From Lingula anatina (Eukaryota > Brachiopoda > Lingulata > Lingulida > Lingulidae): DNA of 20,330 nt. Shown in pieces: positions 1 through 8,379 of this stretch (position 1 is its first letter; each line of letters begins with the position of its first letter). The notes under the pieces were generated by a model, which saw only the letters and a list, made by a program, of their open reading frames with translations, made no database searches and had not been told where the DNA came from. The DNA lies in NCBI RefSeq assembly GCF_001039355.2, contig NW_019775025.1, positions 199,751-220,080 on the forward strand, given 5' to 3'. Made by a program: the position numbers and the translations under genes.

Positions 1-355
1 TAAACAAACCCGGATATGTAAGGAAAACAAAACAGCTATGGTATAACTATAACCACAAAAATTCCGGAACTAGTGTCCTGTGCGCTTCATTTATTATACA
101 TGTACATTTCTGCAACCGTAGAAAAATTTCCATCCTTTAACCTTTAGATCTAAGCTTATACGACTGTATGCGAGAACGAAACTTTCTACGATTGAGACTT
201 GAATGGCTCTTTGAAGAAAGGGAGAACGTATTAACTCGCATACTATGTATGTATAAACTTTATCCAAGCAAGCTGTCAAACAACAAGAGAGGTTATTTGT
301 TTTAAATATTCAAACCACTTTCCGAATAGTTTGCACCGAATTCAAAGTCATTTAC
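1..355. other. Non-coding stretch at left edge
   Basis: No exon with paired splice signals and no recognisable protein could be supported here. If the minus-strand candidate exon at 356-529 is real, this stretch is its first intron or the following exon region. Confidence 0.4.
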
Positions 356-529
356 CTCATCTTCTAGATAGCACAACCTCTGCTCCTCTTCGCACCGGAC
401 CTGTTGTATTATCTCAGACAGCTTGGGTCGCTCCATGAGCGTACTGGTAGTGCTGATAACACTAAAATCACGCGAAATTTTCGGCTTTGTTTTATCCTTC
501 ATTTTGTTCCGTGTTTGGCAACAGCTCAT
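356..529 (-). CDS. Possible first coding exon of an unrecognised gene
   Basis: A minus-strand ATG at 529 opens a frame of 58 codons that ends in Tyr-Leu-Glu-Asp-Glu at a good donor (GAG|gtaaat, + strand 350-358). Without splicing the frame runs to a stop at 302 (75 aa). The peptide is hydrophilic, with Lys-rich then Ser/Thr-rich parts and a Glu/Gln-rich helical end, as seen in many exon-1 sequences. No family is recognised. There is no following exon in the window to confirm the frame, so this could be a chance ORF. Confidence 0.3.
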
Positions 530-1080
530 AGATTTAAGACTTTAACCATCGATGGTATCCAGCTTTTCTGTGGTGTCGTATGAATGCAGCAAATGAAAAA
601 GGCTTGACCGGGATTTCCCACGAGGTGAGTCATAGATAATTTCGTTGATATGCATTATAGGTTCATTGTGGCCACGTGACTGGAATATCCTCAAAACGTA
701 TTATATTGATTCGCAGAGTGACTACAAGTAAAAAGGGAAAATGCAAATCGAAAATGTGATTGACAAAAACGTCGTGTTTTATTCTAAATAAACAGGAATA
801 AACAGTCTAAGAGCACTAAAAGAAGAATCGTTTTAGGCTTCACGCTCCTTCAAAAAGGAAAATTCAGACGCAGTCTTAAAGGGAGACAGGGTGTAGGGTG
901 CCAAGAACCGTCTATATCTGCGTAACATACCAATTATCCCATCATGTGACATATCAAAAGAAACCTTATTTCTACAGCTATTCATTCCATTTATTACATT
1001 ATGAAGATTGATAGATAAAGCGATATACGGCTCCATACGTTTTCTTTTAAACTATAAATCTTTAAAAAAGTTCCGTTACA
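530..1080. other. Intergenic, possible 3' end of IL-1-like copy 1 and a repeat fragment
   Basis: There is no supported coding exon. The + strand tttatt at 778-783 reads AATAAA on the minus strand, about 440 nt past the stop of IL-1-like copy 1, and could be its poly(A) signal. Around 860-960 the text (runs such as taaagggagacaggg) looks like part of a dispersed repeat. A 67-codon minus ORF at 833-1036 lies over this and is not credited as a gene. Confidence 0.35.
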
Positions 1081-1220
1081 GCCGTTGCTTACAACAACTA
1101 CAGACGTTTTAAATCAACTGAATAAGGCGATTTCAAATCTCATTTCTAAATAAAGATACTCTTGAAATCGTTTCAGTGCATTGTCTCTGTAACATCTGAT
1201 GTTCAAGAACTGGCCAATAA

Positions 1221-1582
1221 TTAATCAGACCCACGTGCGACTAGTACGGTAGGTGAACTTTCAGTGGGCACCGAATTAAACAGAAACGGTGACTGAAGGG
1301 GTGACTGTAGTCCACATCCGTCCACATGGGCTGGTTGACAGTCGTGATCTTCCTCAGCCTCAACAAATTCGTTGCCAGTCATAGTCAAAAGCTTGTGGCG
1401 CCCCCTTTCGTTTCGACGAAACAACTGGAACAGCACACCTTGCTCAAGCGGTTGGCGCGTATTGATGTGTAACTTTTTGAGTGTTACCTCGGTGTCTGTG
1501 CTGTTGAGAAAGTAACCTGAAAATCCCAAAGGCATTGTACATCGGATAGAGCATGATCTTTGTGTTAGTTTGATTAGTTTGA

Positions 1583-1619
<37 letters not shown>

Positions 1620-4600
1620 TCTTTCACACACACACACACACACACACAGAGGGAGAGAGAGAGAGAGTAACCTTAAATCCCACACGCAATGTACATCGAA
1701 TAGAGCATGATCTTTGTGTTAAAAGAATTATAGCGAATCGCAAGTCTTCAGGGTAAAAAAATCAGTTCGATCCTTCGTGTGTTTGTGTGTTGTGTGTGCG
1801 TGAGTGAGACAGAGAGAGAGAATACCTGGTTTAATCAGGGATTCGAAGAACCAGATATTCTTATCGTACCGTCGACCGAGGAAATATGAACTCTGCACAG
1901 TTGTCCTTGACTGAATTACCGCACTGTTTGGCACATTTGTCCCCTGAGTCAATAATGAAAATGGTTTAATATTTGCATTTTCACGAGCGATTTTTTTTAA
2001 CTCGCCAAGTTATACTTTATCGAGTCTGTTCCTTATTCTGCTTGCTCCCAAAGTCTTAATTACTTCGGGAATTTCTTTAAAATCATTTTTATCTAACTCT
2101 TTGATACTGCATGAATATCTCCTAGAACAAACTTGTTCTCTAAACAATAAATAACCGAATGTTTATTGACTAAGATCTTTGAATTTGAAATTATCAGCAT
2201 TTAAAACAATGCAATAAAATTAATTTTAACGTGCACTGTATAATAAAGAGACGTCCGATCAAAAGGAATCTATCAGATTCAATAACTTAAGAGAAGTCAT
2301 TAAATTGATTGTTCAAATTACCTCAAACTTAACTCCATCACCGTTTACACACAGCACGTGGCCGTTCGATGAGTCTTTTATGATAAACACATAAACAACA
2401 TTTCCATCTTGATCTCGTCTGTTGTCGGTTCCCAAATAAGACAAAACTTGCAGTTTGTCTGAAAGAGAAGACTTTTCTGAATTATTATTGTTGCTACATG
2501 TGCCACTGCTACGAACCTCGGATATTGGTTTATTTCGAAATAAAAATGCTTTATACAAAATATGCTAGTTTTGATTTGGTATCAAGCTCAGTTCACGTCC
2601 AATAAGTTAAACGAAAAAAAAAAAGGTTTCTCTTATAAGAAAAAAGAAATAAAAGAAATAGATAGGGTGAAAAGCAACAAATATAGAACCATCATCGTCG
2701 TCATCCCTACGTAACTGTGAACAGAAATGTCCAAGCGGTTTTATAATTCATACAAAAAGTACATAAAAATGTCAATCCGAAATCTTACGCTGATGAGGGG
2801 TGTCGACAGGTTGACCACTGGCGTTTGGTGCTATGAAATCTCCGGACTGCAGGCTTTTGATATTGCAAGTTGTAACAGTGCCGGATTTGACATCAGAAAT
2901 CTCTCCGTGACCAGGAATGACGATGTCAATCACTGCAAGCAGCGATCTCGACACATCGAATTTTATAATATCATCCCCTCCTGCAAAACACAAACAACAG
3001 AATTAATTATTTCGTTTAGTTAATTTAGATAGCTAATAAGTTAAAAATCAGATGCTATATTGTCTAACACTATGCAATAAAAAATATTCCGATTACATAT
3101 TATTCTTTAATTTTATTGCTTTTATTTGTTACTGTGTGGAAAATAAGGACTTTTCTGAAAAGAGAAGGTGAAAACGTACCTCTACCCCTTAAAATTCTAA
3201 CTTTCACTTCGATTTTGTAGTAAAGGAATTCTACTTCCTCTTCCGATTTTTTATTGAGTCTGCGAGTTATCTATGAAACGTAACAAAAGCAAAATAATGC
3301 AGTGAGAAAGTTGTATTTTATATTACGTTCTTCAATCAAAAGAAAAACTGAGCAAGGAAGCGATATGTATTGCGCTGTTCGTGAAAAATAAAGACAAATG
3401 ACATCGATGGTGTCATCAGCAAAACATGATCTGTCATTCTGTTTTTATTTTTTAGTACACACACTGGACAATAGAAGTGTCACCCCTACTGAATCAATAC
3501 TTTGGGGGAGAGTAAATGACTGNGGGTGGCCTGTAAAAAGAGATACATAGCCCTCTTTGAGTCGTATACCGAGGATTTCGTCATTTTTCCTGAATAAAAG
3601 TAAAATAGAAATACAACAGTAAATAAATGAGGAAATTTGGAAAATAATTGAATAGGGCCTAATTTGCATGTGCTTAACTGTAGACTATTATCTCACAGGT
3701 GAATAACGTCATCAGGGTCTTAACCCGGGCGTTTGACCGCATAACCCTCTTGAAATCGAAACCCTAGATTCACCACTAATGCAGATAACTATCATCAATA
3801 AGATATACTCACTGTAACTTCAAACCTTTGTCTTCATTGACAGCGTGTACCATATAGTAATGAGTTCCATTTCTATACATCTCGCTGATATCAATGCCTA
3901 AGTTTGGAACAGAAAAAATCTGAAAAAAAGTCTCATTTCATCAACACAATCTATTCAATAGCACATTTTTATCAGAAATGGTTGCGTTGGAAATAATTCA
4001 AAAATTAAATTTGATTTTTAAAAATTAAGACAAGTAACAAATGTGTTAGGGCGCATTCAGAGCATGTTAATCCGCGGACTAACAGATCATAATCCCAGAC
4101 CAACGTAATGGTGTGTGTGACGTGATCGGAAAATTATTCGAGCAGTAATTTTTTTCATTTTGTTCAATAACGAAATAGATAAAAAAAAAAAAATAGATAA
4201 AATAATTTTAAAAATCCCAAAAGGGGGATTAAAAGTAAAAATGATGATTAATATTTTCTCAAATAAAATTCAATTGCAGATTGTGTAGTTTGTATTTTGG
4301 TTGCAGTCGGAATTGTTAGAGCACGTGAATTTTTATGCCAAATTAGGCCCTATCACTCAGTAGTTAGGTGGTACTATCTCAGCCTGCTTAATATGTAAAT
4401 AAATTTTTGCTCGTGCAAATCATAAGCATCTTTCACTCAGTTGCTAATGAACGCAACCAAACCTTCGGGTCTCCCGCTGATGATCTTCCGCTAATAAAGT
4501 CCCTTGAACAAATATGAAAATTACCTTGTCGTCTCGCTTGGATCGCTAACAAATAAGATAATCGCTCTTTCAGTTTCGTTTATATTATTCATCGATCACG

Positions 4601-5306
4601 TTTGTTTGCAGATGGTTTAAATGATAAAATGCACAAATTTCAGACAGTGTGCCTCGGCACAACTACGTGCCAGGAAATCAGTTGTGTTGTCGGACAACTT
4701 CTGGTGAGGTTTGGTTGTCTGTTGAAAACACAACATTAATATAATGCCGAGCCCCGTCGGGTGCCGTTTGAAGGTCTGGAAGGTGTCCGTTTTCATAATT
4801 TAACGGTAACATTGCTTAGACTTCGTTTAGGGCCTACACTTTTTTGTGCCGAATGTAGGTCACTCCGGTCACTGAGCACTTTTTTTTCGGCGTGCATTAT
4901 GTATTTGATATTTTAGTGTTCTCCACGACGTACAGTGTGATTTTGTACACTATTTTAGTGGGTCCATGATATCAGAGGGTGGGCCCAAAGTCTATGTGGG
5001 AATATATAAGCTTGAGTTAGCACTAGTACTATTAGGGCCATGTAGGCCTATAGGTCTGCATGTCGCGTGTAATGAAACATCGCGCTATCTTATTGATATC
5101 AGAGTCTGAAATCGGACAGAGAATCGTAAGAGAAATAAGAATTAAGCCAATAACTTTCAAATGCCACAACTGGAATGTAGGAAAACTCTCATCGTTTAAT
5201 TTACCTTGCCATCCTCGACTACCGATTCCCTGGTCGACGAAAGCAAGACATGACACTGTTCATCACGGCGTCTTGTGGAAATAACTCCACCTTCTTCTGG
5301 TGTCAT
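1221..5306 (-). CDS. PDZ-like plus IL-1-family-like beta-trefoil protein, copy 1
   Basis: Eight exons were assembled on the minus strand: 5306-5205, 3919-3813, 3589-3463, 3270-3180, 2980-2789, 2458-2322, 1943-1826, 1516-1221 (stop 1221-1223). Junction phases all fit and the predicted length is 389 aa. The N-terminus (MTPEEGGVIS) has no signal peptide, as is typical of IL-1 family proteins. Residues about 33-117 resemble a PDZ domain (NLGIDI loop; GLKLQKNDEILGI). Residues about 177-325 fit the spacing of mature IL-1 beta: a TTCNIK first strand, a HVLCV strand, and FESLIKPGYFL, close to the FxS...P..[FY][LI] IL-1 signature. By family knowledge it would be a leaderless cytokine-like ligand, but this is inferred. 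Oddities: the exon 3 donor (AGT|gtgtgt, 3463/3462) is weak, and without it the frame stops at 3445. The second half of exon 3 is unrelated to copy 2. The ambiguous base at 3523 is the third base of a Pro codon and is harmless. The 39-residue tail after DHD differs from copy 2. Confidence 0.6.
1511..1721. repeat. Duplicated exon 8 acceptor region flanking GT/CA/GA microsatellites
   Basis: The intron 7/exon 8 junction region at about 1511-1567 is repeated imperfectly at about 1666-1721 (both contain gcatgatctttgtgtta). Between them lie (GT)17 at 1585-1618, (CA)12 at 1625-1648, and a GA-rich tract to about 1667. The GT and CA runs are complementary and could fold back on each other. The extra copy has a decayed acceptor (minus tttaag instead of ttttcag). 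Copy 2 lacks the second unit: its intron 7 is 166 nt, against 309 nt here. Confidence 0.8.
3463..3589 (-). other. Exon 3 of copy 1 with replaced 3' half
   Basis: The first half (KNDEILGIRL...YVSL) is homologous to copy 2 exon 3 at 10414-10525. At about 3537 the DNA similarity ends abruptly and resumes only inside intron 3 near 3350. The copy 1 side stays open and encodes ...QSFTLPQSIDSVGVTLLLSS before a weak donor. Copy 2 instead encodes a helix-like segment and TFVL before a good donor (TTG|gtaagt). Whether copy 1 uses this donor is unproven. Confidence 0.55.
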
Positions 5307-5535
5307 TTCTATCGTATGTGTATTTTGCATCTTTAAATGTTATGCAATGATCTGATGTTCATATGAGCGATAGGACGTACTTACATCCGTTGTACTGACC
5401 GATTGTGGAATTTCCAGTGAAGTCATATGTGATATGTTGATCACGTGGCATTTTTCCGGCTATTTTTTCCGGTTTCGTTATGTGCATGTATGATTCAGTT
5501 TCAAATAAGGTGCAATCAAAGACTTTTATTTGTCT
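5307..5535. promoter_or_regulatory. Divergent promoter region, copy 1
   Basis: About 230 nt separate the IL-1-like start codon (minus) from the start of the broken zinc-finger exon (plus). It contains GTTATGCAAT (5339-5348, C/EBP-like), TGGAATTTCCA (5406-5416, NF-kappaB/Rel-like palindrome) and TTCCAGTGAA (5412-5421, STAT-like TTCN4GAA). The first and third are kept in copy 2. Relative to copy 2, about 240 nt next to the zinc-finger start are missing. Factor assignments are motif matches by eye. Confidence 0.4.
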
Positions 5536-5762
5536 ATGGAAAACATTGAAAATTGCGTGTCTGGCTTAGAGTTGTGGTTGCCAGAGACATTCTTTCAGTG
5601 TATACCTCAGTTAGACACCTAAAGCACGCAAAGTATTATATATTAGTCCATTCTCATAATTTTGCTTAAGTGACGTGTATTATATCTTACACATCACTTG
5701 ACGAGCAAAATCATGAGAATGGAATAATAGAAATTCAAAAGATCAGAGTCTTTTCCAGAGTT
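5536..5762 (+). pseudogene. Truncated remnant of the zinc-finger gene's first exon
   Basis: Starting at ATG 5536 the reading MENIENCVSGLELW... closely follows the intact gene at 12358. Codon 29 is TAA (5620-5622) where the intact gene has CAA. About 44 nt of inverted sequence is inserted after this (5641-5684), and a small indel near 5744 shifts the frame. Similarity ends at about 5762, so the rest of exon 1, the intron and all finger-coding sequence are absent. It is a by-product of the segmental duplication and is unlikely to encode a functional protein, though its promoter side may still be transcribed. Confidence 0.85.
5641..5729. repeat. Imperfect inverted repeat (39-42 nt arms, 8-nt spacer)
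   Basis: The left arm 5641-5679 is approximately the reverse complement of the right arm 5688-5729. The right arm is the ancestral zinc-finger exon sequence, which is single and unfolded in the intact copy at about 12468-12510. The left arm is therefore an inverted duplicate that arose only in copy 1. Confidence 0.85.
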
Positions 5763-6015
5763 AGATCCCGTACCTCGCGTGCTGTCCCAGTGTCAGTGGG
5801 TTTGCTTGAGTTACTCTGTTATTACTCTGAAGTTAAGGGGCCAGCTGAGTGAGGACCTAGTTTTTGGTAAAATCCTCGCCGACCACAGAACAGATAACCA
5901 GAGTTAACATCTAGAAAAAAGTTTCTCTGTGCTCTTCGTACATGCAGTATCACAATCAACCAAAGTCCGGTTGGGGTCGTTTGTCTGCGCACATATGGAC
6001 GGATAAGGTCAACAC

Positions 6016-6017
<2 letters not shown>

Positions 6018-6086
<69 letters not shown>
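6018..6086. repeat. (AT)n microsatellite
   Basis: About 69 nt of uninterrupted AT dinucleotides. It produces artificial Tyr-Ile ORFs on both strands. Confidence 0.98.
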
Positions 6087-6091
<5 letters not shown>

Positions 6092-6272
6092 GATGAAAAA
6101 AACATACAATCTTCCGTGCAGCTGGTGGTTATTATTTTATTGACACTAATCGCACAAAAAATGACTTTCATAATATGTGATACGACGTATCACGGTATAA
6201 AATAGTATAACATTCTGACCAGCAAATGAAACGGCAGCTCGGCCGCTGCTATTTTCTGAAAAAAAAAAGCAA

Positions 6273-6343
6273 AATGAACTTTATTACAATAATGCCTGGC
6301 GTTATTGTAATAGAATGAACTTAATTACAATAACGCCAGGCAT
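6273..6343. repeat. Perfect 20-bp hairpin within a short direct repeat
   Basis: Arms 6292-6311 (atgcctggcgttattgtaat) and 6324-6343 are exact reverse complements, separated by a 12-nt loop. The sequence aatgaact(t)..attacaata starting at 6273 recurs at about 6314. The module is therefore both a direct repeat and a palindrome. No transposase or target-site duplication was recognised. Confidence 0.9.
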
Positions 6344-7984
6344 AAAATCATTAGACCCCCACATTCATAGCCGGGGAAACAAACTAAAAAAAGACTGGCA
6401 TCAATTTTAGAAAATACAAAAATAATGAAAAAGGACATATTTCAAAGTCTGTCAAAAGCATATACACACACACGTTGAATATAATTGAAAAAACATAAGA
6501 TGCTGCAAAAACACCACTGAGAGGACAGAAGTGATGCAAAGGGGGTACTTAGCAGTATAATGTATAGGAAACGGGTGGGCTCGGGCGTCTGCCAACCGAT
6601 CCCCAATGACACCAAACGTAGCAACTTATACATGTTATTTCGTATTGAAGGAGTTTGATTTTAGAAAGACTTTTGTTTTCCAAAATGCAGTGACCTGGAA
6701 GATGATATTTGGCCATGCTACCACACCCCATATTATTTGGCACTTGTTAAGCCTATTTGTTCTAGAACGTTTTAACACTGGTTAGAGACATTCAAGATAG
6801 GTACTATGAGTGCTTTGGGACACGTTCTAAACACGTGCACATGTATAACATATGCATCATTCATCTCTTATCATGCACTTTTATCACAAACAGTAAAAAT
6901 ACAAATTTTATCGCTGCTATTGTATAAAAAAGATAAATGGAACACATTTTACAACCTAATACTACGATTAATACAAATATAAAGTCAGTAGACTCATAAC
7001 TCGGAATGGATCAGTGTCATGTGAGACAGTAATCTGCGATATAGGGTCTGGTTCACATCCATCCGTACGCAGGAAAAAACCGTCTAAGGTTTTGACTCAT
7101 TTAGTCACGCTAATGCTAAGCTATATATGGAGGGCGGACACTCTGTTAGGCCCTTCACCTTGGTGGGCCCCAGGTTACACAGACGCTCGGTTTCTTAGCA
7201 CCGGTAACTTTTGATTCGAGTTTGTCAATGTTTTTAAGATTCAGCTAATACCAAAGAAAAAAATTTACTTTCCATTGCAGTCACGTATTCCTACCATTTC
7301 TTTTGATAAACCACTTAATTCTGGCAGATCAATCAGTTTTTTCCATTCTGACGTCAACTAAACACATAACTGAAAAAGCAATACCGGTCCCACTGTCATT
7401 CGCTGCCATTATGAAAAAGGAAAAGAAAAAAATCAGTCATCTTAAAGAGACACCTAAAAGGCGTCTGAGTCAATACGAAAATAATAAATGCTATGGCAAA
7501 TACTGAGTCATATAATCAATGTTCTAATATATAAAATATAAATAAATAAATGCCAGAAATACCTTTTTTTGATTGATATCCATGAAATGATCACATGCTT
7601 ACTTAGTCATTGTCGTCAAATATATACTTAATAATTTTAAAATTCGTCCAAACAACCATTATGTAGACCTTTTATTACCAGATCTCAACTTTCTTTGATA
7701 ACCTATACCCTAACTGCATAAAAAAGAAATGATACCATGCAACAACTTCACACGTCGAAATTCAACTGAAAAAGGCGATTTCAAAACTCATTTTAAATAA
7801 AGATACTCTTGAAATCGCTTCAAAGCATTGTCTATGTAACATCAAATGTTCACGAACTGGCCAATAATTAATCAGACCCACGTGCGGCTTGTACGGTAGG
7901 TTAGCTTTCAGTGTCTACTGAAAGTTAGGATCTGCGGGGGTGACTGTGGTCCACATAACACAGCAAACAACGCAAGCTCGAGCG

Positions 7985-8320
7985 TTAATAACGACGACAA
8001 CAACATAAAAAACCAAAACATTCCCTCCACATGGGCTTGTTGACACGGTCGTGGTCTTCCTCAGCCTCAACAAATTCGTTGCCAGTCATGGTCAAAAGCT
8101 TGTGGCGCCCTCTTTCGTTTCGACGAAACAACTGGAACAACACATCTTGCTCAAGCGGTTGGCGCGTATTGATGTGTAACTTTTTGAGTGTGACCTCGGT
8201 GTCTGTGCTGTTGAGAAAGTAACCTGAAAATCCCAAAGGCGTTGTACATCGGATAGAGCATGATCTTTGTGTCAAAAGATTTATAGCAAAAAGTCCTCAG
8301 GGTAAAAAAATAGTTTGTGC

Positions 8321-8379
<59 letters not shown>

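Larger units (their letters stand above)
1080..5762. repeat. Segmental duplication, copy 1 (direct)
   Basis: This block matches 7735-12541 in the same order and orientation. The match covers 3' flank, eight IL-1-like exons, the shared divergent promoter, and the start of the zinc-finger gene's first exon. Exons are far more similar than introns. Intron 3 plus the 3' half of exon 3, parts of intron 1, intron 7 and the promoter carry copy-specific insertions, deletions or replacements. Homology fades at about 1080 and stops at about 5762, inside the zinc-finger exon. The limits are by eye and uncertain by tens of bases. Confidence 0.9.
5770..7734. other. Spacer between the two duplicated blocks
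   Basis: No coding exon is supported over nearly 2 kb. It holds an (AT)n tract, a perfect hairpin near 6292-6343, and AT-rich sequence. ORFs of 60-96 codons here either run through the AT repeat or lack family resemblance and splice signals. The + strand tttatt at 7671-7676 reads AATAAA on the minus strand, about 310 nt past the stop of IL-1-like copy 2, and may be that gene's poly(A) signal. Confidence 0.6.

Noticed and set aside
833-1036. Minus ORF of 67 codons
   Set aside because: No splice signals or recognisable domain, and the DNA looks like dispersed-repeat text.
2789-2980. IDIVIPGHGEI resembles the VPGHG motif of metallo-beta-lactamase proteins such as MBLAC1
   Set aside because: The upstream exons that join in phase contain no HxHxDH zinc motif and the following exons fit a trefoil, so the resemblance is local only.
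4525-4545. 21-nt phase-0 microexon in intron 1 of copy 1 with acceptor and donor
   Set aside because: The copy 2 counterpart begins with an in-frame TGA and lacks the donor, and the area belongs to a degenerate repeat.
5822-6205. ORFs of 71-95 codons across 5822-6205
   Set aside because: They are produced by the (AT)n microsatellite (Tyr-Ile runs) on both strands.
7014-7506. Two plus-strand ORFs in the spacer (66 and 67 codons)
   Set aside because: Neither shows family resemblance or supporting splice structure.
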